Shown in pieces: positions 1-5,702 of a stretch of 5,702 bases of DNA. Position numbers and translations under genes: made by a program. Below the pieces are notes generated by a model. It saw nothing but the letters and a program-made list of their open reading frames with translations. It ran no database searches and was not told the origin of the DNA. The DNA is from an uncultured Clostridium sp. GTDB taxonomy: Bacteria; Bacillota; Clostridia; TANB77; CAG-508. The number at the start of each line of letters is the position of its first letter. Within the stretch, counting starts at the first letter, position 1. The stretch spans positions 1 to 5,702 of the forward strand of contig CAMMNR010000121.1 of the NCBI GenBank assembly GCA_946498265.1. The letters run 5' to 3'.

Positions 1-486
1 TGGAGCAATGATAAATGGCAAAAAAATCAAGAACACAGAGAATTTATAGAAAATAAGGGGATGCAAATTATAAATGAAGGATGTGCAACTGGAAAAATTA
101 TAGGAGGAAATTTATGTACATTAAATCTATTGCAGGGCACAGAATATATGCCTAATTTAGATAATACTATTCTTTTTCTTGAAGATGATGGTGAAACAGG
201 AAAAGCGTTTATTAAGGAATTTGATAGAAATCTCCAATCATTACTACATATTGCAAAAAATAAAAAAATCAACGGTATAGTATTGGGAAGAGCTGAAAAA
301 ATTTCTGAAATGAACAAAGAAAAATGGATTGAAATAATAAGAACTAAGGAAAAATTAAAGAAAATCCCAATAATTATAGATTCAGATATAGGTCATACTA
401 CACCAAGTTATACATTTCCAATAGGAGGGAAAGCAAATTTAAAAGCTAAAGATGGAAAGATAGAATTATATATAAGTAAAAAATAG
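1..486 (+). CDS. S66-family serine peptidase (LD-carboxypeptidase / MccF-like), C-terminal part
   Basis: The reading frame is open from base 1 to the TAG at 484-486, giving 161 visible residues. The true start lies upstream of the window, and the ATG at 61 is internal. Family members are about 300-350 aa, so roughly the N-terminal half, with the nucleophilic serine, is missing. The visible part carries the S66 landmarks in order: INEG then GGNLCTLNLLQGTEYMP (about bases 73-153), FLEDDGE (175-195), and DSDIGHTTPSYTFPIGG (379-429). The glutamate at 181-183 and the histidine at 394-396 are the likely Glu and His of the Ser-Glu-His triad. LdcA members recycle murein tetrapeptide. MccF members cleave the amide bond of aminoacyl-nucleotide antibiotics such as processed microcin C and give immunity. 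The GTEYMP-type motif and the TFPIGG ending look more MccF-like to me, but this is recalled, not searched. The gap to the next gene is 19 bases. The family call is firm; the substrate is unknown. Confidence 0.9.
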   Translation, partial: WSNDKWQKNQEHREFIENKGMQIINEGCATGKIIGGNLCTLNLLQGTEYMPNLDNTILFLEDDGETGKAFIKEFDRNLQSLLHIAKNKKINGIVLGRAEKISEMNKEKWIEIIRTKEKLKKIPIIIDSDIGHTTPSYTFPIGGKANLKAKDGKIELYISKK

Positions 487-494
487 AAAAGTAT

Positions 495-499
495 GGTGA
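495..499 (+). promoter_or_regulatory. Ribosome binding site GGTGA for the YgjV-like gene
   Basis: GGTGA matches the 3' part of the AAGGAGGTGA consensus and ends 6 bases before the GTG at 506. It overlaps an in-frame TGA at 497-499, so the gene cannot start further upstream. It supports the GTG start over the internal ATG at 560. Confidence 0.6.
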
Positions 500-505
500 A
501 AAAAC

Positions 506-1051
506 GTGAATATTGTAGAAGAGGTAGCACAAATATTTGGAACATTAGGTGCAATATCTATGCTCTGTAGTAATTGGCAAAAAACAAGAAGAAAAATACT
601 GTTTTGTTTAATATTTGATGGACTATTTTATTTTATACAATACATTTTATTAAAAGCATATACTGGTGCTTTTACAAACTTGATAAGTATAGTTAGAGTA
701 TTAACTTTCAATAAAAAAGGAACAAATGATTTTTTTAAGAAGAATTATATTTTATATATAATTCTATTATTATATATTTTTATAGGTATTTATACCTATG
801 ATGGAATTATAAGTTTGTTACCAACAATTGCAACAGTAATATATACTATAGCACTGTGGCAAGATGATACTAAAGTAATTAGATATGGCTCTATTATGAT
901 GTTTGCAATGTGGTTATTATACAATATCATTGTACAAGCCTATATTAGTGCAATAGTAGAAGGAATATTATTAATAGGTACATTAATATCAATTATTAAA
1001 TTTGATATTATTAATAAAAAAACAAAAGCAATAAAATTGTTGAAGAGATAG
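506..1051 (+). CDS. YgjV-family inner membrane protein
   Basis: This 181-aa, very hydrophobic protein has about six or seven predicted membrane segments (roughly residues 7-22, 31-49, 52-66, 81-98, 100-118, 128-143, 145-165). Length and pattern match the bacterial YgjV family (about 180 aa). Diagnostic stretches are IFGTLGAISMLCSNWQKTRR at the N-terminus and KAYTGAFTNLISIVRVLTF at residues 50-68, followed by a short charged loop (KKGTNDFFKK). The GTG start at 506 is set by an in-frame stop at 497-499 and a GGTGA site 6 bases upstream. The molecular function of YgjV proteins is not established as far as I know. The gene lies 19 bases after the peptidase and 26 bases before the transporter-like gene, so it is probably co-transcribed. 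A role in moving or sensing the operon's product is possible but only inferred from position. Confidence 0.8.
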   Translation: MNIVEEVAQIFGTLGAISMLCSNWQKTRRKILFCLIFDGLFYFIQYILLKAYTGAFTNLISIVRVLTFNKKGTNDFFKKNYILYIILLLYIFIGIYTYDGIISLLPTIATVIYTIALWQDDTKVIRYGSIMMFAMWLLYNIIVQAYISAIVEGILLIGTLISIIKFDIINKKTKAIKLLKR

Positions 1052-1055
1052 AAGA

Positions 1056-1063
1056 AAGGAGGG
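1056..1063 (+). promoter_or_regulatory. Shine-Dalgarno site AAGGAGGG with unusually long spacing
   Basis: A near-perfect Shine-Dalgarno sequence begins 4 bases after the YgjV-like stop codon. The first in-frame start codon available to the next gene is TTG at 1078, 14 bases beyond it; the first ATG is at 1087. An in-frame TAG at 1075-1077 rules out a start closer to the site. The spacing is therefore longer than the usual 5-10 bases. Confidence 0.6.
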
Positions 1064-1077
1064 AAAACTTAATATAG

Positions 1078-2079
1078 TTGCAGATTATGGTTAAATATCT
1101 AAATAAAAATAGCACATTTTTTTATGCAATGTCTTTAGCAGCAACATGGGCTTGGGGTACATCACTAGTTGTTGGAATGGAAACAATACAGACAAAAGGT
1201 ATTATTCCTTTTTTAATATGGGCAATAGCTAACTCTTTAGCAATACCATTATTTGGATTTATTTGTTATAGAATACCTAATTTAGATAAAGTTGTAAATT
1301 CAAAAATAGTAATGATTTTTACCACTATAGTAACTATCTTTTGTATATGGATACAACTTAATGCAATATACCAGTATTTATGCAATTTGGAATTTATAAC
1401 AGATTTTATGGCAAAAATTATTTCTATTGCGATAATGATATTTATGACTTTAGCATTATATAAAAATGGATTAATCAAAAGCATATTTTTAGATAATCCA
1501 TTGTGGTCATTGTGTTATATATTACTTATTGTCCTATTAATATATGGAATTATAGCAAATGTTGAAACATTTAACATTGTTAGCTGTACAAATGAAAGTG
1601 AAATTTGGTGGGCTATAAATTCTTGCTTTATATTATTTTCAGGTCCGATCATGAGTTTACAGAATTGGCAAGTGGCAGAAAAATTAAAGCAAGAAAACAA
1701 AATGAAAGCACACTATTTAGCTGGAGTATTATTTGCAATTTACATGGCTTTTGTAGGGATATTGGCTAATTTTAAATTCAATGGCGTAATGAATATTATT
1801 CTTATTTTCGTAGTATTAACAGTTGCATTATCGACAGCTGACTCTGCAATTGTAGGAATGCAAAAGTCTGTAGGTAAAAAATGGGGCACAGTAATTTCAT
1901 TAATTGCCATAGGATGTTGGAATTGGGTTATACCTATGGGAGTTATGGGATTGTGGACAACTATGGGTGATATGAGAAAATATGTTGCATTAATATGTAT
2001 AATTGTGTCGATTGGATTATATGTAGCACAAAAGAAACCGTTAAAGTTCCTAAAGAAAAAAGAAAAAGGAATTGTATAA
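1078..2079 (+). CDS. Divergent sodium:solute-symporter-like membrane transporter
   Basis: This 333-aa membrane protein has about ten hydrophobic segments (roughly residues 14-33, 41-63, 76-100, 107-127, 138-162, 178-192, 212-230, 236-255, 266-290, 302-318). ALSTADSAIVGMQ, with S252-T253-A254-D255-S256, closely resembles the SSS-family segment whose Ser/Thr residues form the sodium site. QNWQVAEK (195-202) followed by a membrane helix resembles the D/N-W-Q-R loop of that family. The N-terminal TWAWGTSLVVG resembles SSS helix 1. SSS proteins usually have about 450-500 aa and 13 helices, so this is a compact or truncated-type member of the LeuT-fold group. Frame limits allow TTG at 1078 or ATG at 1087; a TAG at 1075 blocks anything earlier. 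The next gene starts 15 bases downstream. It probably carries a small organic solute, either importing a precursor or exporting a product. The substrate cannot be read from sequence, and the family assignment is by motif only. Confidence 0.6.
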   Translation: MQIMVKYLNKNSTFFYAMSLAATWAWGTSLVVGMETIQTKGIIPFLIWAIANSLAIPLFGFICYRIPNLDKVVNSKIVMIFTTIVTIFCIWIQLNAIYQYLCNLEFITDFMAKIISIAIMIFMTLALYKNGLIKSIFLDNPLWSLCYILLIVLLIYGIIANVETFNIVSCTNESEIWWAINSCFILFSGPIMSLQNWQVAEKLKQENKMKAHYLAGVLFAIYMAFVGILANFKFNGVMNIILIFVVLTVALSTADSAIVGMQKSVGKKWGTVISLIAIGCWNWVIPMGVMGLWTTMGDMRKYVALICIIVSIGLYVAQKKPLKFLKKKEKGIV

Positions 2080-2094
2080 AAGAGGGATGGTTAA

Positions 2095-3369
2095 ATGGAT
2101 GACAATGAGTATTTAAGACTGCCACATGGTATGTTTGATAGAGATGAAGATTGGCTCAAAAGAGAAAGAAAGATTTTAGAACTGCACGCTAAAAGTGGAG
2201 AAAAAATAGATTGCAAATTAAAAAAATATTCTCCTATTGGCTATGAATCTACATTTATTAGGGGAGCACATACAGCGGAAAATAAAGTATATACATTGAA
2301 TAGTAAATCAGGTAAATCACTTATCTTATCGAGTGACTCGACACCATCAGTATTTAGAAATTATGTTGTAAATAATAATGGTGAGTCGCAAAGAATAGCA
2401 TTCGTTGCACCTTTATTTAGATATAGAAATAGTCATAACAGACACTTTACTCAAATAGGTTATGCGTTAGTTAATGAAAAACATTCAGAAGATTCTAATT
2501 TAGATGTAAATTTAATACAATTATCAAAAGCTATGGTAGATTTATTTGCCAGCGCTGGAATTAAAACGAAAATACATATTAATGATTATAGAGCATTAAA
2601 GAAAGTTTTGGGCAGATATCTACCAGAAGAAAAAATAAGTGATTTATTGCATAAGTTACAATTTTCTTCAGCAAATGATAGAAAAGAATTACTGAAAGAT
2701 ATTATTACTGATGGCAATGAAAGTATCATAGAATTACTTAATCAAAAGCCTATAATTATACCATCTGAAAAAAGTAATGGAAACCCATTAAATTTACCAG
2801 AAGAATATATTGATATATATAGAATGGCAGATGGAATAAGATATATGACAGGAGTAGAAGTATATTTTGATCCAGCAGACCTACATAGCATTGAAACTAT
2901 TGATAATTATGCTTTAAGATTTAGAACTTTAGATGGAGTAGCACTAGGAGATGGAGGAGAGTACTCTAAATACGCACATAGATGGAACGATAAAATCAAA
3001 AACTTTTGGAGTGTAGCATCTGGTGTGGAAGCAATAGAAAGAAATAGTCCAAGTTTAAATCTAGATGAAATAAAAAGGAAAATAGCGGTATGTAATATTG
3101 ATGCATCAGATGAATTTTTATTACAAGCTTTGAAAACATTAGAAGAACAAGGTGAATGTGTTGCATATAAAGGAACAGTGGCAAACATAAAAAAAGCATT
3201 GAAAAAACTACAGAAGAATTATACACATATAGTAATTTTAGGGAAGAATGAAGAGAATGGAGAAGATATAAAGATTAAATCTTTTTCAACAGGAGAAATA
3301 ACATCAATTGAATCACCTAGAAAGAAAAGAATAGTGGATAAATCAAATATTGAATTTGAAGAAAGATAG
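2095..3369 (+). CDS. Histidyl-tRNA synthetase-like protein (HisRS/HisZ superfamily paralog) with altered active-site motifs
   Basis: This 424-aa protein follows the class II HisRS plan. RLPHGMFDRD (residues 8-17) matches the HisRS N-terminal 'P-x-G-x-x-D' region, and residues 103-122 (VAPLFRYRN...RHFTQIG) match motif 2. ADGIRYMTG (245-253) matches the histidine motif LVRGLDYYTG, and GDGGEYSKY (285-293) matches GGGRYD. SVASGVEAI (306-314) is at motif 3, and residues about 330-405 resemble the C-terminal anticodon-binding domain. Key positions are changed: the motif 2 Glu after Arg109 is Arg111; the histidine-binding Arg is Asp246; the motif 3 Arg is Ala313. It is therefore unlikely to charge tRNA-His. 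HisZ, the regulatory partner of HisG, also has a degenerate HisRS core but normally lacks the C-terminal domain, and no hisG is visible. The ATG at 2095 has GAGGG 8 bases upstream. A ligase, scaffold or carrier role in a metabolite pathway is inferred from its neighbours. Confidence 0.8.
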   Translation: MDDNEYLRLPHGMFDRDEDWLKRERKILELHAKSGEKIDCKLKKYSPIGYESTFIRGAHTAENKVYTLNSKSGKSLILSSDSTPSVFRNYVVNNNGESQRIAFVAPLFRYRNSHNRHFTQIGYALVNEKHSEDSNLDVNLIQLSKAMVDLFASAGIKTKIHINDYRALKKVLGRYLPEEKISDLLHKLQFSSANDRKELLKDIITDGNESIIELLNQKPIIIPSEKSNGNPLNLPEEYIDIYRMADGIRYMTGVEVYFDPADLHSIETIDNYALRFRTLDGVALGDGGEYSKYAHRWNDKIKNFWSVASGVEAIERNSPSLNLDEIKRKIAVCNIDASDEFLLQALKTLEEQGECVAYKGTVANIKKALKKLQKNYTHIVILGKNEENGEDIKIKSFSTGEITSIESPRKKRIVDKSNIEFEER

Positions 3370-3390
3370 AGAATTAGAAGGAGGAATAAT

Positions 3391-4314
3391 ATGTCAGCAG
3401 TAATTTGGAACTCATTAGATGAAGCAAAAAAAGGTTTGAAACAATTACATAAGGAAGGAAGAACAATAGGTTCTATACATACTCTTGGAGCTTTACATAT
3501 AGGACATGGAAAATTAATTGAATTATCATCACAAGAAAATGATTGTACAGTAATTAGTATTTATCCTAATGTAAAACAATTAGCACCAGGTGCAAAATAT
3601 GAATATGATATAAAAAAAGACTGTAAATTTGCTGAAGAGCACGGTGCTACCCATATAATTTGCCCTAAAACAGAAGAAATATATCCAGAAGATTTTAGAA
3701 CATATTTAGACCAGGGAGAATGTTATAAGAGACTAAACGGTACAGCACAACCATATTTATTCAAAGGTATGATAACTATGAGTGTAAGGTGGATATTATT
3801 TACAAGACCAACAAGAACATATTGGGGGTTAAAGGACATAGGCCAGGTAATATTAGTTGAAAGAGCATTAAAAGATTTATTTCAGGATGATATTATCGTA
3901 AGAGAAGTACCGACAGTTAGATATAAAAGTGGAATAGCAATATCGTCAAGATTAATGAACTTACCTGAAGAGAAAATCAAGGAGTTTTCAAGACTTAATT
4001 TGGCTTGCGAAAAAGCAAGAGAGGCCTTATTAAAAGGAGAAACTAAATCTAGTAAAATTAAAGAAATCATAAGAAATGAATTAACAAAAGAACCTTTAAA
4101 ATATTTTTCAATAGAATATATTAAAATTGCTGAGCCAATGGATTTTACTGAGCCAGAAAATATTACATTGCCAATAATTTTTCACATAGATTTAACAGAT
4201 GGCAAAAAAATGTATTTTGATGGTTTATTCATAAGAAATCAAGAAGAATTGCAAAATGGAACACCAGTAATATGGCTAGATGACGAGTATCCACCTTTTA
4301 AAAAGGAGGATTAG
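3391..4314 (+). CDS. PanC-like (pantoate-beta-alanine ligase family) adenylate-forming ligase
   Basis: PanC activates pantoate with ATP and joins it to beta-alanine. This 307-aa protein (PanC is about 280) shows the family motifs in order. HTLGALHIGHGKLI (residues 30-43) carries the HIGH-type His36 and His39. SIYPNVKQLAP (56-66) matches SIFVNPxQF, with Asn60 and Gln63 kept. FKGMITMSVRWILF (124-137) matches RGVxTVVxKLF. YWGLKDIGQ (144-152) keeps the Lys148-Asp149 and Gln152 of FGxKDxQQ. SGIAISSRL (180-188) matches DGLAMSSRN, with the final Asn replaced by Leu. In PanC the two kept glutamines contact pantoate, so a pantoate-like or other short hydroxy-acid substrate is plausible. No panB or panD is next to it, and the divergence argues against housekeeping pantothenate synthesis. 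The ATG start has a perfect AAGGAGG (3378-3384) 6 bases upstream. It is almost joined to the PurD-like gene, with a 2-base gap. Confidence 0.85.
   Translation: MSAVIWNSLDEAKKGLKQLHKEGRTIGSIHTLGALHIGHGKLIELSSQENDCTVISIYPNVKQLAPGAKYEYDIKKDCKFAEEHGATHIICPKTEEIYPEDFRTYLDQGECYKRLNGTAQPYLFKGMITMSVRWILFTRPTRTYWGLKDIGQVILVERALKDLFQDDIIVREVPTVRYKSGIAISSRLMNLPEEKIKEFSRLNLACEKAREALLKGETKSSKIKEIIRNELTKEPLKYFSIEYIKIAEPMDFTEPENITLPIIFHIDLTDGKKMYFDGLFIRNQEELQNGTPVIWLDDEYPPFKKED
4303..4309 (+). promoter_or_regulatory. Ribosome binding site AAGGAGG inside the end of the PanC-like gene
   Basis: A perfect AAGGAGG lies within the last codons of the PanC-like gene and ends 7 bases before the GTG at 4317. It fixes that GTG as the start of the PurD-like gene. 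The stop at 4312-4314 is only 2 bases from the GTG, an arrangement typical of translational coupling and balanced expression. Confidence 0.8.
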
Positions 4315-4316
4315 AA

Positions 4317-5603
4317 GTGAAAATAAATAAGATATTATTGTACGGCCAGGGAAATGGTAGAGACCACATAAATCATTTAGAAATGAAAAAATGTAAAAAT
4401 CTTGAATATATTTCTTTAATAAAAAATGAAAATGCTTTAATGGAAAAAGATGGCAATGTATTAAGAATAGCTAACATAAAAGATGCTGTAGAATACGCAA
4501 AAAAATATAAACCAGATTTAATTATGGTAAGCAATAGAGGAGATTTATCAGAAGGAGCAGTTGATATATTTAGAAAAGAAGGGTTTAATACTTTTGGAAT
4601 AACAAAAGAATTGGCAAAATTGGAAACTAGTAAGGCATATTCAAAAGACTTTATGAAACGAAATAATATTTCAACTCCAGATTATTTTCTTGCAAAGGAT
4701 GAAACTGAAGCAATAAAATTTATAGAGAAAAATTGGGATAAAACACAGAACGGATATGTTCTTAAAGTAGAACAATTTTCAAAAAATTCATTTGCTAGAA
4801 CTGCGGTACCTGAAACAGTTGGAGAAGCAATAAGTGAGATACATAGATTATTTGATTTAACACCAAATGCTCAATTAATTATAGAAGAAAAAATAAAAGG
4901 ATATGAATTATCTTTGCATATTCTAATAAATAATGGAAAATATACAATTTTACCGTTAGTTCAGGATTATAAAAGAAAATATCCAAAAGATGAAGGCCCT
5001 ATGACAGCAGGTACAGTTTCTGTAGCAGAAACAAAAGCTGTTCCAGATGAATTAATTTGTAGACTAAAAAAAGAAGTGATAGAGCCTACTATTTTAGGAT
5101 TTAAAAGAGAAAATATAAATTATAATTATGTTTTATATATAGGAGTAATGATAACAGAAAGTGGTAAACCATATATTTTAGAGTACAATACTAGAACGGG
5201 AAATCCAGAATGGTTAGCTATATTAGGATTACTAGATAAACCTTTTATAGAACTAATAGAGTCATATTATAATGACATAAGTAAAATATCAAATTTCTGG
5301 AGACAAGACTACTATTCAATAGCAATGTATGGATTTTCATCAGGTTATCCAGAATGTGAAAGAATATATTTTAATGAAAAAATAAAAAATTTAGAAAAAT
5401 TAAGACAAGATACAGAGATAATAGGTGAACATATTGTTAAGAAGGGTTTAGATTTTGTTCCGTCAGGAGGAAGAGTTTTTGCATTAAGAAGAATTGGAAA
5501 AAATTTTGAAGAAACGAAGACAGAACTGTTAGATGAATTCTACAAAATAAAAATGAATGGTCTATATTTTAGAGAGGATATAAAGCCTATAAACTTTAAA
5601 TAA
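4317..5603 (+). CDS. PurD-like (glycinamide ribonucleotide synthetase family) ATP-grasp ligase
   Basis: PurD joins glycine to phosphoribosylamine through an acyl-phosphate. This 428-aa protein has the full PurD length and domain order. The N-terminal loop is YGQGNGRDH (residues 9-17; PurD GSGGREH). TSKAYSKDFMKR (104-115) matches GSKAFAKDFM. The ATP-grasp lysine is Lys150, and EEKIKGYELS (190-199) matches EEFLxGEExS. QDYKR (216-220), GPMTAG (227-232; PurD GPNTGG) and metal-site ILEYNTRTGNPE (287-298; EFNxRFGDPE, Glu289 and Asn291) follow. The C-terminal domain has SGGRVFALRRIG and a REDI ending, as in PurD. The ATP and metal residues look intact. Changes fall near the substrate site: PEAPLVxG is NRGDLSEG (about 73-80), the ADGLAAGKGV loop is VEQFSKNSFARTAV (151-164), and GGMGAY is AGTVSV. 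A different acid, amine or both is therefore likely. No other purine genes are nearby. The GTG start is set by AAGGAGG at 4303-4309. Confidence 0.87.
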   Translation: MKINKILLYGQGNGRDHINHLEMKKCKNLEYISLIKNENALMEKDGNVLRIANIKDAVEYAKKYKPDLIMVSNRGDLSEGAVDIFRKEGFNTFGITKELAKLETSKAYSKDFMKRNNISTPDYFLAKDETEAIKFIEKNWDKTQNGYVLKVEQFSKNSFARTAVPETVGEAISEIHRLFDLTPNAQLIIEEKIKGYELSLHILINNGKYTILPLVQDYKRKYPKDEGPMTAGTVSVAETKAVPDELICRLKKEVIEPTILGFKRENINYNYVLYIGVMITESGKPYILEYNTRTGNPEWLAILGLLDKPFIELIESYYNDISKISNFWRQDYYSIAMYGFSSGYPECERIYFNEKIKNLEKLRQDTEIIGEHIVKKGLDFVPSGGRVFALRRIGKNFEETKTELLDEFYKIKMNGLYFREDIKPINFK

Positions 5604-5702
5604 ACCTAGACATGGTATATAGAATCGACACTATGACTCTACATATTATGTGTCAATCATTTTTGAAAATGTCTTAAAAAATTTTATTTATTAGCACTAA
5701 AA
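5604..5702. other. AT-rich non-coding tail after the operon
   Basis: No gene is visible here. Two short inverted repeats occur: GACAC (5627-5631) with GTGTC (5650-5654) around an 18-base loop, and the CATTTT-TG-AAAATG palindrome at 5659-5672, whose AT-only arms make a weak stem. Neither is a GC-rich stem with a T-run, so I cannot call an intrinsic terminator. From about 5650 the TGTCAATCA...AAAATGTC pattern resembles insertion-sequence ends, discussed as a finding. Confidence 0.45.

Noticed and set aside
27..317. Minus-strand open frame of 96 codons opposite the S66 peptidase
   Set aside because: It is antisense to a clearly conserved coding region and has no recognisable domain. The other minus-strand frames (1266-1484, 1515-1700, 2907-3188, 2996-3226, 3882-4070) are shadows for the same reason.
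61..486. Reading the first gene as a complete 141-aa protein starting at ATG 61
   Set aside because: The frame is open to base 1, and the upstream codons (W-S-N-D...REFI) continue the S66 family pattern. The gene is truncated by the window edge, not short.
2095..3369. Ordinary HisZ of histidine biosynthesis
   Set aside because: No hisG or other his gene is adjacent, the protein keeps a C-terminal anticodon-binding-like domain that HisZ usually lacks, and its neighbours are ligases.
2095..5603. A carnosine-like (beta-alanyl-histidine) pathway, from combining PanC (beta-alanine) with HisRS (histidine)
   Set aside because: Attractive, but the histidine-binding motif is rewritten (Arg to Asp246) and nothing in the sequence shows beta-alanine use. 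Too speculative to assert.
5631..5656. Minus-strand promoter (TTGACA read from 5656 to 5651)
   Set aside because: The -35-like box is perfect, but 17 bases on the sequence is TAGTGT, matching only 3 of 6 -10 positions, and the only thing downstream on that strand is the antisense of the PurD-like gene.
5627..5680. Rho-independent terminator after the PurD-like gene
   Set aside because: The GACAC/GTGTC stem is only 5 pairs around an 18-base loop and is not directly followed by a T-run. The CATTTT/AAAATG palindrome is AT-only with a 2-base centre.

Overview
The window is AT-rich (roughly 30% GC by eye) and favours AGA, ATA and A/T-ending codons. Its Shine-Dalgarno sites are strong AAGGAGG types, with several GTG/TTG starts. 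This fits a low-GC Firmicute, most likely a clostridial-type anaerobe, but the species cannot be named from the sequence. All six genes lie on the + strand with gaps of 2 to 26 bases and no internal terminator, so they look like one operon. The window enters it inside the first gene and leaves about 100 bases after the last.

Layout. (1) 1-486 is the C-terminal part of an S66 serine peptidase of the LD-carboxypeptidase/MccF type. (2) 506-1051 is a small YgjV-type membrane protein. (3) 1078-2079 is a compact membrane protein that looks like a divergent sodium:solute symporter. (4) 2095-3369 is a histidyl-tRNA-synthetase-like protein with altered catalytic motifs. (5) 3391-4314 is a PanC (pantothenate synthetase)-like adenylate-forming ligase. 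(6) 4317-5603 is a PurD (glycinamide ribonucleotide synthetase)-like ATP-grasp ligase. The tail, 5604-5702, is non-coding and AT-rich. It has only a weak hairpin and a short sequence resembling the end of an insertion sequence.

How they may work together (inference). Genes 4 to 6 are paralogs of three housekeeping enzymes from three different pathways (translation, coenzyme A and purine biosynthesis). None sits with its normal pathway partners, and each has changes at family-diagnostic positions. PanC-like and PurD-like enzymes both join a carboxylate to an amine using ATP, by an acyl-adenylate and an acyl-phosphate respectively. The simplest reading is a small biosynthetic operon for an amide-containing or nucleotide-like metabolite. 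The two membrane proteins could move it or a precursor. The S66 peptidase, whose MccF relatives detoxify aminoacyl-nucleotide antibiotics, could provide self-protection or trimming. I do not recognise this combination as a characterised pathway. It is the main point of interest in the window.
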